DNA of 64,000 nucleotides from Nocardioides seonyuensis (lineage in GTDB: Bacteria > Actinomycetota > Actinomycetes > Propionibacteriales > Nocardioidaceae), in contig NZ_CP038436.1 of NCBI RefSeq assembly GCF_004683965.1, positions 2,976,001 through 3,040,000 on the forward strand, read 5' to 3'. Of the stretch, positions 32,375 through 42,330 are shown piece after piece. A program made the position numbers and the translations under genes. Numbering within the stretch: the stretch's first letter is position 1; every line of letters begins with the position of its first letter. The notes below the pieces were generated by a model. That model saw nothing but the letters and a program-made list of their open reading frames with translations. It was not told where the DNA came from and did not search any database.

Positions 32375-34645
32375 GTGGCAGACCTTCGGGCGCTCCTCGT
32401 GTCGCTGGGAGCGTGGCTCGGCGCCCTGCTCGTGCTGGTCGCGCCGGGCTGGGCGGTCCTCGGAGGTGTCCTTTCGGTCTCGGCCTGCGCCGTCGCGCTC
32501 GTCGTACGACGCGTCCTCGACGTCGCCTGGCTGGCCCCCCTCGCCGCCGGGGTGGCCGTCGCGGGAATCGCGGCCCTGCACCAGCAGGCGGTCGCAACCT
32601 CCCCGGTGACCGATCTCGCCGAGGAGAGGGCCGTGGTCGACCTCGACCTCACGGTGACCTCCGACGCCAGGCCTGTGGCCGGGAGGTTCGGCGACCTCCA
32701 GGTGCTGAGGGCCAGGGTCGAGGAGGTCAGCGGCCGTGGATCGGGCTGGAAGACCTCCGCTCCCGTGGTGGTCCTGGCTCCCGAGACCTGGCCGGCGCCG
32801 GCGTTGGGCGCCAGGGTTCGCAGCACCGCCCGCCTTGTTCCGGCCGATGGCGACGAGGCAGCGCTGGTCATGCCGATCGGGTCCCCGACGGTCATCGCCG
32901 GGCCGGGTCCGTGGTGGGAGGCAGCGGCCGCGGTGCGGGCCTCGGTGCGTGCCGCGGTCTCCGACCGCGGGGCGGACGAGCGCGAGCTCGTGCCGGCGCT
33001 CGTGGACGGTGACGACCAGGGCCTCGACCCAGGACTCGCCGAGGACTTCCGTACGACGGGACTCACCCACCTGCTCGCGGTCAGCGGCACCAACCTCACG
33101 CTCGTCGTGGGGTTCCTCGTGATCATCGGACGGTGGGCCGGGATGCGGGGGCGGGCGATCTGGGCCCTCGCAGCCCTGGGGATCGTCGGCTTCGTGGTCG
33201 TCGCCCGCACCGAGCCCAGCGTCGTGCGGGCGGCGGCGATGGGCACCGTGGCGCTCATCGGGATGGGCCGCAACGGTCGCTCCCGTGGCACCCGCTGCCT
33301 CGGTGTCGCCGTGCTGTTCCTGCTGCTGCTCCAGCCGGCGCTGGCCGTGACGGCTGGCTTCGCGCTGTCGGTGCTCGCCACCGCCGGGATCCTGCTGCTC
33401 GCGCCCCCGTGGCGTGATGCCTTGACGGCCTGGTTGCCCAGGTGGGCGGCCGAGGCCGTCGCGGTCCCGCTGGCGGCGCAGGTGGCCTGCACGCCGGTCG
33501 TCGCGGCCATCTCCGGCGAGGTCAGCCTGGTCGCCGTGGTGGCCAACCTGCTCGCGACACCTGCGGTGGCGCCCGCCACGGTGCTCGGGCTCGCGGGCGG
33601 GCTGCTGGGCCTCGTCTGGGCACCCCTGGGAGAGGTCGTCGCGGCGCCTGCGGCGTGGTCGGTCGGCTGGATCATCGCTGTGGCCAGGCGCGGCGCCGAC
33701 CTGCCGACCCCTGCCCTGCCGTGGGGGCACGGCCCGGTGGCCCTGGCCCTGCTGACGGTCCTGTGCGTGGCCTTCGTGGCCGCGGCTCCTCGCCTGATGC
33801 GCCATCCGGTCTCCGCGCTCGGGTGCACCGGCCTGCTCGTCGTGGCCGTGCTGGTGCGTCCCCCGACGCCCGGGTGGCCCGCCGAGGGGTGGGTCCTGGC
33901 GATGTGCGACGTGGGTCAGGGCGACGGCCTCGTCATCCGCTCAGGACCGAGCAGCGGTGTGGTCGTCGACGCCGGTCCCGAGCCGGCGCTGATGGACGAG
34001 TGCCTCGACCGTCTCGACGTCACGTCGGTCCCGCTCGTGGTCCTGACCCACTTCCACGCCGACCACGTCGACGGCCTGCCAGGAGTTCTCGCAGGCCGCC
34101 TCGTAGGGGAGGTGGTGTCGACGACGCTGGCCGAGCCGGCTGCGGGCGCCGCGTTCGTGCGCCGCCACGTCGGTGGGCCGCCGGGCCTGCTGCCCTTCGG
34201 GGCCAGCCAGCGCGTCGGTGAGGTCAGCATCGAGCGCGTCTGGCCTCCTCCCGAGGGCAGTCCCGACCACTCGGGCGAGGGGAGCGCCGCCAACGACGCG
34301 AGCGTCGTGCTGCTCGCGGAGGTGAGTGGGGTGCGCGTCCTCCTCACCGGCGACATCGAGCCCCCGACCCAGGGCCGGCTGGAGAGCACCTTGGCCGGCC
34401 TCCGTGTCGATGTCGTCAAGGTGCCGCACCACGGCAGCCGTCACCAGGACCTGCCCTGGCTCACCTCGCTCGGTGCGCGCGCCGCCCTCGTGTCGGTCGG
34501 CGCCGACAACGACTACGGCCACCCCGCGGCGGACGTGCTCTCCGCGCTCACCGGGACCGGCGCCCACGTGTGGCGCACCGATCTCGACGGGACAGTGCTC
34601 GTCGTGGAGCGTGAGGGCGAGGTGGGTGTCGTCGGCGACGACTAG
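32375..34645 (+). CDS. comEC: ComEC/Rec2 DNA-uptake channel
   Basis: The 756-residue membrane protein has N-terminal helices (about 5-65), a DUF4131/OB-type extracellular part (about 80-170), and the competence core with DQGLDPGLAEDFRTTGLTHLLAVSG near 215-240 and about eight further helices. It ends in a metallo-beta-lactamase-like domain: CDVGQGDG (about 511), LTHFHADHVDG (about 560) and VKVPHHGSRH (about 685), with the metal-binding His/Asp retained. The start is GTG 32375. It is in operon with comEA and holA. Confidence 0.93.
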   Translation: MADLRALLVSLGAWLGALLVLVAPGWAVLGGVLSVSACAVALVVRRVLDVAWLAPLAAGVAVAGIAALHQQAVATSPVTDLAEERAVVDLDLTVTSDARPVAGRFGDLQVLRARVEEVSGRGSGWKTSAPVVVLAPETWPAPALGARVRSTARLVPADGDEAALVMPIGSPTVIAGPGPWWEAAAAVRASVRAAVSDRGADERELVPALVDGDDQGLDPGLAEDFRTTGLTHLLAVSGTNLTLVVGFLVIIGRWAGMRGRAIWALAALGIVGFVVVARTEPSVVRAAAMGTVALIGMGRNGRSRGTRCLGVAVLFLLLLQPALAVTAGFALSVLATAGILLLAPPWRDALTAWLPRWAAEAVAVPLAAQVACTPVVAAISGEVSLVAVVANLLATPAVAPATVLGLAGGLLGLVWAPLGEVVAAPAAWSVGWIIAVARRGADLPTPALPWGHGPVALALLTVLCVAFVAAAPRLMRHPVSALGCTGLLVVAVLVRPPTPGWPAEGWVLAMCDVGQGDGLVIRSGPSSGVVVDAGPEPALMDECLDRLDVTSVPLVVLTHFHADHVDGLPGVLAGRLVGEVVSTTLAEPAAGAAFVRRHVGGPPGLLPFGASQRVGEVSIERVWPPPEGSPDHSGEGSAANDASVVLLAEVSGVRVLLTGDIEPPTQGRLESTLAGLRVDVVKVPHHGSRHQDLPWLTSLGARAALVSVGADNDYGHPAADVLSALTGTGAHVWRTDLDGTVLVVEREGEVGVVGDD

Positions 34646-34658
34646 GGTTGTGCGCACC

Positions 34659-35645
34659 ATGGCACGCACCCTCTCCGCGGCACAGCTCCTCGGCCACGTC
34701 GTCCTCCTCACCGGCAAGGAGGAGTTCCTCTCCGAGCGCACGGTGGCCTCGGTCCGTGCGGCGGTGCGCGCCCACGACGACGAGGCCGAGCTGGGCGAGG
34801 TCGAAGGTGGCGGCCTCTCGCTCGCGACACTGGGAGAGATGTCGGCCCCCTCGCTGTTCTCCTCGAGCCGGTGCGTGGTGGTGCGCAAGCTCGAGGACCT
34901 TCCCGACGAGTCGGTCGACGGCCTGGTCGGCTACTGCGCGGCTCCCGCCGATGACGTGGCCCTGGTGCTGGTGCACTCCGGCGGCCCACGGGGCAGCGGA
35001 GTCCTGACCAGGCTCCGCAAGCTCGAGCGGGTCACCGAGATCAAGTCGGAGGAGGTCAAGGCCTCTGCCCTCCCGCAGTTCGTGACGTCCGAGGCAGCGG
35101 TCCACGGCGCGCGCATCGACGCAGACGCAGCAAGCTTCCTGGTGCAGGCCGTGGGCCACGACCTGCGCTCGCTCGCGGCTGCGGCCGACCAGCTCGCCCA
35201 CGACTTCCCCGGTGAGCCCCTCACCCTCGACAAGGTCAAGCGATACTTCGGCGGTCGCGCCGAGGCCAAGTCCTTCGCGGTCGCGGACGCGGCCTTCGCC
35301 GGACGTCGTGCCGCTGCCCTGGAGGAGCTTCGCTGGGCACTCGACGCGGGCACCGCCTCGGTGTTGGTGACCTCGGCGATGGCAGGCACTGCGCGCAGCG
35401 TGGCCCGTCTCAAGGGCGCAGGCGGCGGGATGCGTGAGGCCGACCTGGCTCGCGAGCTCGGCGTGCCTCCGTGGAAGGTGCGCTCGGTCCGTGACCTGGC
35501 CCGCTCGTGGAGCGAGGACGGCATCGCCGCGGCCGTGCGAGCGGTCGCGGTGGCCGACGCCGACATCAAGGGCCAGGCCCACGACGCGTCCTACACGCTC
35601 GAACGCCTCGTGCTCACGGTCGCAGGCCTGCGCGACTCACGCTGA
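34659..35645 (+). CDS. holA: DNA polymerase III delta subunit
   Basis: The 328-residue AAA+-fold clamp-loader subunit opens the beta clamp. Visible: VVLLTGKEEFLSER near 14-27 (N-terminal delta motif), LVLVHSGG around 100, and the C-terminal helical part with MREADLARELGVPPWKVRSVRDLARSW. ATG 34659 follows the comEC stop by 13 bases; an in-frame GTG at 34650 is an alternative. The comEA-comEC-holA-rpsT order is standard in actinobacteria. Confidence 0.93.
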   Translation: MARTLSAAQLLGHVVLLTGKEEFLSERTVASVRAAVRAHDDEAELGEVEGGGLSLATLGEMSAPSLFSSSRCVVVRKLEDLPDESVDGLVGYCAAPADDVALVLVHSGGPRGSGVLTRLRKLERVTEIKSEEVKASALPQFVTSEAAVHGARIDADAASFLVQAVGHDLRSLAAAADQLAHDFPGEPLTLDKVKRYFGGRAEAKSFAVADAAFAGRRAAALEELRWALDAGTASVLVTSAMAGTARSVARLKGAGGGMREADLARELGVPPWKVRSVRDLARSWSEDGIAAAVRAVAVADADIKGQAHDASYTLERLVLTVAGLRDSR

Positions 35646-35667
35646 GCGACCCCTGCGAATGCAACAA

Positions 35668-35694
35668 CGGCGCCCTCCCGACGGGAGAGCGCCG
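35668..35694. terminator. Hairpin between convergent holA and rpsT
   Basis: CGGCGC-c-CTCCC (35668-35679) pairs with GGGAG-a-GCGCCG (35683-35694), an 11-bp stem with one C/A mismatch and a three-base loop. On the minus strand it is followed by TTGTTGCATT, so it should mainly end the rpsT transcript. Confidence 0.6.
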
Positions 35695-35713
35695 CAGCAG
35701 CGGAGTGCCGACC

Positions 35714-35974
35714 TCAGAGCGAGGCGGCCTTCTTGGCGATCGAGGACTTGCGGTTGGCCGCCTGGTTCTTGTGGATGACGCCCTTGGAAGCGGCCTTGTC
35801 GAGCGCGCGCAGAGCGTCGCGGGCAGCCGTGCCGGCGGCGTCCTTGTCACCGGAGTCGGCGAGCTCGCGGAACTTGCGGATCGCGGTCTTCACGCTCGAG
35901 CGCACCGACTGGTTGCGCTGACGGCGTCGCTCGTTCTGCTTGTTGCGCTTGATCTGGGACTTGATGTTGGCCAC
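35714..35974 (-). CDS. rpsT: 30S ribosomal protein S20
   Basis: The 86-residue basic protein binds 16S rRNA early in 30S assembly. It starts [20 protein letters not shown] and ends [19 protein letters not shown], both characteristic of S20. The GTG start at 35974 follows AAAGG. It stands alone, convergent with holA. The roughly 130 bases upstream to the phosphotransferase gene hold its promoter, but I see no clear box. Confidence 0.96.
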   Translation of the reverse strand: MANIKSQIKRNKQNERRRQRNQSVRSSVKTAIRKFRELADSGDKDAAGTAARDALRALDKAASKGVIHKNQAANRKSSIAKKAASL

Positions 35975-36110
35975 AGTGAACCTTTGCTCGGTTGGTGCTG
36001 GTCAGGAGAAGTCTGGTGTCCGGGGCTGCCGACAGCCCACGTCGCGTGAGGCGGCGCCGGACATGCAAGCAGGAATTCTACCGTCCACGCGGCGGAGCGC
36101 CCAAATCGTG

Positions 36111-37082
36111 TCAGGAGCAACCAGCGACGTCGCTGCGGGGCCACCCTCGACGCTCTGCCAGCCAGGCCCAGCACACCTCTCCCTGCCAGCGCTGGTGGTC
36201 ACGGATGTGCGGGGAGGTCGGCGGCACCGGCAGGACGCTCTGCCCGAGGAAGTAGCCCACGAAGAGCGCCAGCACGGTGTCGACGTCGTCGGGCGGGACA
36301 TCCTTGAGCAGGCGTCGTGAGGCCATCACCGCGTCGACGTCCGCGCCCTCGCCCCGGGGGCCGATCAGGGCCGCGAAGGAGTCGAACCAGTCGCACCCCC
36401 GGACCGGCCAGTTCCAGTCGCAGAGCAGCGCCCGCCCGTCCGGGCGGATGAGCACGTTGTCGGAGCGGACGTCGGTGTGTACCACGGTGTCTCCGTCGAC
36501 CACCTCGGCATAGCGGCGTGCCAGCGCCTCCGCCTCGTCGGCGTGCGAAAGGTCCAGCTCCTCGCGGACCTTCGACCACCCGTCGAGCATCGCGGCGAAG
36601 TCGTCGACCGCGCTGTCCAGCTCGAGATGTGCCGGAGGGGGCGTGAGCTCGTCGGCCACGACCTCGAGGGTGTCGAGGGTCGCACCGAGGTCGGCGAGGT
36701 CCCAGGGGCGCTTCGGCAAACGGGCCTCGACGTGCTCGATCACCAGTGCCACCCAGTCGTCGTCGAGCAGGTGCAGCAGTCGAGGGGCAGGGACCGAGGC
36801 CGGAAGGGCGGCCAGCTTGCGCGCCTCCTCCCGGTAGGAGTCGGCGAATAGTCGCTGCGCCTTCACCGAGGCTGCCTTGGCGAAGTGGCGTGAGCCGTCC
36901 TCGCAGACGAGCACCGAGGCGAAGCCCGGCGTGAAGCCGGAGTTCTGTGAGATCGCCTCGACCACAGGGGAGCCGCACTTGCGCTCGAACCATGCCCGGA
37001 GGTTGGGCGGGAGGAACGCCCACTCCAGGCGACGCGCCGTGCTGCCGTGGGGGGCGGGGTAGACGGTGGCGGGGCTCGACAT
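36111..37082 (-). CDS. Phosphotransferase of the APH family
   Basis: The 323-residue kinase-like protein has the Brenner motif VVHTDVRSDNVLIRPDG (about 205-221; catalytic Asp in HTD, Asn in SDN) followed by CDWNW, the DFG-equivalent. The upstream Lys of FAKAASVKAQ would bind ATP phosphate. Substrate is unknown; APH-family members phosphorylate antibiotics, choline, homoserine or sugars. ATG 37082 is chosen because GGAAGG sits nine bases before it; the earlier ATG 37091 is too close to that sequence. It is divergent from the GNAT gene. Confidence 0.82.
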   Translation of the reverse strand: MSSPATVYPAPHGSTARRLEWAFLPPNLRAWFERKCGSPVVEAISQNSGFTPGFASVLVCEDGSRHFAKAASVKAQRLFADSYREEARKLAALPASVPAPRLLHLLDDDWVALVIEHVEARLPKRPWDLADLGATLDTLEVVADELTPPPAHLELDSAVDDFAAMLDGWSKVREELDLSHADEAEALARRYAEVVDGDTVVHTDVRSDNVLIRPDGRALLCDWNWPVRGCDWFDSFAALIGPRGEGADVDAVMASRRLLKDVPPDDVDTVLALFVGYFLGQSVLPVPPTSPHIRDHQRWQGEVCWAWLAERRGWPRSDVAGCS

Positions 37083-37136
37083 GGCGGCCATCCTTCCTCA
37101 CCGAAACCGCTGGACGCGACTCGCACAATGGTGCCC

Positions 37137-37664
37137 ATGCCCGAGCTCGAGCCGCCCACCGTCCGTGTCCGAGACAGCTTCCTGGCCGCGATGGAGGAGT
37201 TCGTCGCCGAGGGGGCGAGCGGGTCCCAGACCGCCTACTGGATCGAGAGCCATGCCCCCTCCTGGCTCGAGCCGGCGGCGTTCTCCGCGTTCGTCGACGC
37301 CCTGCACGCCGAGGCCCTCGAGGAGACCCCGCGTCCGGAGGGCTTCGTGCCGACCACCACCTTGTGGTGGACCGAGGGCGACGACTACCTGGGCCGCATC
37401 GCCATCCGCCACCGGCTCAACGAGTTCCTGCTCGGGGTGGGCGGGCACATCGGGTACGACGTCCGGCCGTCCCGCCGCCGTGAGGGACACGCCACCTCCA
37501 TGCTGCGCGCGGCACTGCCCCATGCCCGGGCCCTCGGCATCGACTCCGCGCTGGTGACCTGCGACAGCGACAACGTCGCCTCGATCAGGGTGATCGAGGC
37601 GGCCGGCGGCGTGTTCGAGGACCAGCGGGGGATCAAGCGCCGCTACTGGGTCGACACGGCGTGA
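37137..37664 (+). CDS. GNAT family N-acetyltransferase
   Basis: The 175-residue protein has the GNAT core: GHIGYDVRPSRRREGHATSMLRAALPHARALG (about 102-133), in which the RRREGHAT part corresponds to the acetyl-CoA-binding motif A. It is followed by ALVTCDSDNVASIRVIEAAGG, the typical motif B. It resembles predicted acetyltransferases of the COG3981 type, whose substrates are unknown. The start could also be ATG 37128, three codons earlier. It is divergent from the phosphotransferase and upstream of lepA by 85 bases. Confidence 0.82.
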   Translation: MPELEPPTVRVRDSFLAAMEEFVAEGASGSQTAYWIESHAPSWLEPAAFSAFVDALHAEALEETPRPEGFVPTTTLWWTEGDDYLGRIAIRHRLNEFLLGVGGHIGYDVRPSRRREGHATSMLRAALPHARALGIDSALVTCDSDNVASIRVIEAAGGVFEDQRGIKRRYWVDTA

Positions 37665-37749
37665 GGACGGCCTCGGCGCGGTTCGGTCGCGGCGGCCGGA
37701 CCGTGGAAGAATGGGCCGACCCCGTCGTCGTACCCAGAGAAAGCACTGA

Positions 37750-39632
<1,883 letters not shown>

Positions 39633-39636
<4 letters not shown>

Positions 39637-40166
39637 CCGACCTCCCTCGGGTGGTCCGGGCGGCTCAGGTGGCGCCCCGGCCCTGGGCCAACGGCGGTGG
39701 CGAGACCCGCGAGCTGCTGGCCGACGACGGCGGCGGCTGGCGCATCAGCCTGGCCGATGTCGAGCGTGAGGGTCCCTTCTCGAGCTTCCCGGACCGGCGG
39801 CGGCTGCTCACGGTCGTGGAGGGCGCGGTCCTCACCCTGGTCGTCGACGGGACCGAGCACGTCGTCGAGCCGCGTCGGCCGTTCGCCTTCGACGGCGACT
39901 CCGACGTGGTGGCCCGCCTGCCGGAGGGGCCGGTGCGTGCACTCAACGTCGTCTTCGATCCCGCGGTCGCGCAGCCCTCGGTCACCGTGCTCGAGCTCGG
40001 CCGGTCGTCGAGCCTGCCGCTGGCCGACGACCAGGCCGCGATGATGCTGCAGGGTCGACCCGTGGTGGGAGACCAGGAGACGGACGCCCTCGACCTGCTG
40101 GTCGGACCGGCCGCGGTGACCGGGCGCTGCACCCTGGCCGTGGTGTCGCTGACGCCCCCCCGCTGA
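39633..40166 (+). CDS. HutD/Ves family cupin-like protein
   Basis: The 177-residue protein has the HutD pattern: [14 protein letters not shown] (about 15-28), [30 protein letters not shown] (about 36-65) and [24 protein letters not shown]. HutD/Ves are bicupin proteins linked to histidine utilisation or cold response in other bacteria; no hut genes are near. GTG 39633 overlaps the lepA stop, an unusual partner for it; the coupling may simply reflect compact gene order. Confidence 0.78.
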
Positions 40167-40179
40167 TCAGAAACGCTGG

Positions 40180-40761
40180 TCAGGAGCCCGGCTGCCAGTA
40201 CGGGTCTCGGCCCAGGCGCGCCACCAGGCGGTCGGTGGCCGACGCGTCGTCGGGAACCTGCACTGGTGCACGGCAGATCCCCTCCGAGTAGAGCGCGTCC
40301 CCCCACCCGTCGGCGGTGGCGTGGAGGGACTCGGCCTCCGCGTCGCTGATCGTCCAGGGCTGCCCGGTCCCACGCGCCACGTCCCACCCGTGGATGACGA
40401 GGTCCCAGCCGTAGAAGTCGGCCATGGTGGCGCCGATCGTCGTACGGCCGAAGAAGCCGTCGTACTCCAGTCCAGCGATGTCGGGCGAGGCCAGGACCTC
40501 CTCGACGTGCGCCCGGTGGCTGCGCCAGGCCGCCACGGGGTCGGCCAGGTCAGGCTGGCCGCCCGCGGGCAGCTCCTGACGGTCGAGGAAGTCGCGCTGC
40601 GTGTCGATGACGTGGGCCACCACGTCGCGGACGGTCCAGCCCTCGCACGGACTGGGGTCGTCCCAGGCGTCCCCCGCAGCGGCGAGGGCAGCGGTGAAGC
40701 GGTCGGCGCGGTCAATGAAGGATCGGACGTGGTCTTCTGTGGAGGTGGCTGTCTCGGTCAT
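40180..40761 (-). CDS. TIGR03086 family protein (DinB/maleylpyruvate-isomerase fold)
   Basis: The 193-residue protein has the metal-binding four-helix-bundle pattern of the mycothiol-dependent isomerase N-terminal family: WTVRDVVAHVIDTQRDFL (His about 51), the mid-segment and DLVIHGWDVARGTGQPW (His about 141). CEGWTVRD is the family hallmark. Such proteins are putative mycothiol-dependent transferases; substrate unknown. ATG 40761 is preferred over a longer frame from 40824 because it leaves the AraC promoter free. Divergent from an AraC regulator. Confidence 0.8.
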   Translation of the reverse strand: MTETATSTEDHVRSFIDRADRFTAALAAAGDAWDDPSPCEGWTVRDVVAHVIDTQRDFLDRQELPAGGQPDLADPVAAWRSHRAHVEEVLASPDIAGLEYDGFFGRTTIGATMADFYGWDLVIHGWDVARGTGQPWTISDAEAESLHATADGWGDALYSEGICRAPVQVPDDASATDRLVARLGRDPYWQPGS

Positions 40762-40811
40762 GGGACCAGCCTGCAGGCGCGATGTCGTCGGTTCTTGTGA
40801 TAATCCGACAC

Positions 40812-41657
40812 ATGTCGACGCCATGGGCTCCGCGCAGCGTCGACCCGGTGGACAGGGCCCACCTGACCGGGGTGAGCAGGCCGTCTCCGCCGCTCTACCG
40901 CTATGCGCCGAGCGACCGCCTCGGCGATCTCGTCGAGCGCTACTGGATCCCGGTGTGGTCGCTCGAGGAGGCGTCCACCCAGAGCACGCTCCAGCACCCT
41001 GTGTGCCTCATCGTGGTCAGCAACACCTACGCCCGTCTGTACGGCGTCGTCCCGGGGCGGTCGAGCGTCACCCTCGAGGGCGACGGCTGGGCTGTCGGCA
41101 CGATGCTCACGCCGGCGGCCGGGCGCCTGGTGCTCGGCCGCTCCGTTGCCGAGCTGACCGACCGTCACCTGGACCTGCGCGAGGTCGGCTCGTTGGACGC
41201 AGAGGACCTCGTCGGGGAGATCCGGGCCAGCATGGCGGTCGACCCCCACGACCCCGCGGCCCACGGCGCGGCCATCACCGCCCTGGAGCGGCGGTTGGAG
41301 CGCTTCCTGCCGGTCGACGAGCCGGGGCTCCTGATCAACCGGGTCGTCGGCTGGCTGCAGGAGCATCCCGAGGTGTCTCGCGTCGCCGAGGTCGCCGACA
41401 GCTTCGCGATGTCAGAGCGAAGCCTGCAGCGCCTGGTCGAGCAGCGAGTCGGACTGAGCCCGAAGTGGTTGATCCAACGGCGACGCCTGCACGACGCCGT
41501 GCTCGCGCTCAAGGCCGGCACCACAACCCTCGCGGAGGTCGCCTCCCAGCTCGGCTACTCCGACCAGGCCCACTTCACCCACGACTTCCGGACCGTCACC
41601 GGCATGACGCCGGGGGAGTACCTCCGCGACCAGGAGGTCACCCAGCGGCCTCGATGA
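40812..41657 (+). CDS. AraC family transcriptional regulator
   Basis: The 281-residue protein has an N-terminal DUF6597-like sensing part (about 20-120, YRYAPSDRLGDLVERYWIP, TLQHPVCLIVVSN) and a C-terminal AraC/XylS double HTH. These read VAEVADSFAMSERSLQRLVEQRVG and LAEVASQLGYSDQAHFTHDFRTVTGMTPGEYL. ATG 40812 is chosen because GATAAT lies seven bases upstream; an upstream in-frame ATG (40782) would lie before that box. It is divergent from the TIGR03086 gene, a likely target. Its last 20 bases overlap the convergent HAD gene. Confidence 0.87.
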   Translation: MSTPWAPRSVDPVDRAHLTGVSRPSPPLYRYAPSDRLGDLVERYWIPVWSLEEASTQSTLQHPVCLIVVSNTYARLYGVVPGRSSVTLEGDGWAVGTMLTPAAGRLVLGRSVAELTDRHLDLREVGSLDAEDLVGEIRASMAVDPHDPAAHGAAITALERRLERFLPVDEPGLLINRVVGWLQEHPEVSRVAEVADSFAMSERSLQRLVEQRVGLSPKWLIQRRRLHDAVLALKAGTTTLAEVASQLGYSDQAHFTHDFRTVTGMTPGEYLRDQEVTQRPR

Positions 41658-42246
41658 TCGCCTCCATCGCGGCGATCGATGACGGGGTGTCGCGGTGGAG
41701 CACGGCGTGCCAGCCCGCGTCCCGCCCTGCGGTGACGTTCTCCTCGACGTCGTCGAGGAACAGCACCTCGTGTGGGGAGACGCCCAGTCTCTCGGCCGCC
41801 AGCGAGAAGACCTCGGGATCCGGCTTGGAGAGGCCCACTTCGTGGGAGTAGACGATGTCGTCGGTGATGTCCTCGAACCCGTGGCAGCGCTCCGCCTCGC
41901 GCGCTCCCGGCGCGGAGTTGCTGAGGATGGCCGTGAGCCGGTGCTGGCGCTGGCTGGCGAACCAGTCGCGCAGCGGGACGTTGACCGTGCCGATGTACCA
42001 CCGCCAGAAGTCACTCATCAGCTCGTCGGCTTGCTGATCATCGAGGCGCAGGCACCGCTGCCAGTGTCGGCGCACGGCGACCTCGTCCGCGAGCCCGGTC
42101 GCTGCACCAGCGGGAAGGTCGCTGATGCGATGCAGCAATGCACCCGTGTCGAGTCCCAGTCTCGTCTCGGCGGGACCTGGAAACAGAGAGTCGTCGATGA
42201 CTTCCAGCACGCCGCCTACATCAAAGACCACCGCTCTGATGCCCAT
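41638..42246 (-). CDS. HAD-superfamily hydrolase
   Basis: The 202-residue protein has motif I DVGGVLEV (about 8-15), motif II LSNSAP (Ser about 111), motif III LSKPDPEVF (Lys about 143) and motif IV LFLDDVEENV (Asp pair about 166). Motif I reads DVGGV; the second Asp of the usual DxDGT is replaced by Gly, as in many epoxide-hydrolase-N/haloacid-like members. It is a small-molecule phosphatase or dehalogenase; substrate unknown. ATG 42246 (MGIRAVVFD) gives the standard HAD start. It overlaps AraC tail-to-tail. Confidence 0.85.
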   Translation of the reverse strand: MGIRAVVFDVGGVLEVIDDSLFPGPAETRLGLDTGALLHRISDLPAGAATGLADEVAVRRHWQRCLRLDDQQADELMSDFWRWYIGTVNVPLRDWFASQRQHRLTAILSNSAPGAREAERCHGFEDITDDIVYSHEVGLSKPDPEVFSLAAERLGVSPHEVLFLDDVEENVTAGRDAGWHAVLHRDTPSSIAAMEAIIEAAG

Positions 42247-42330
42247 GGACTCAGTCAAGCAGGACGTCACGCCGACGACAGCGTGCCTGTAGCCCCGCCA
42301 TGTGGTGCTCTGGCGGGGCGTGGGGCGGAG

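Noticed and set aside
31471..33828. 785-codon minus-strand frame opposite comEA and comEC
   Set aside because: The translated sequence is low-complexity Ser/Thr/Arg/Pro without domains, while the plus strand encodes recognisable competence proteins with HhH and MBL motifs.
40782..40811. Earlier ATG for the AraC gene
   Set aside because: It lies upstream of a GATAAT box positioned for the later ATG, and the added ten residues resemble nothing in the family.
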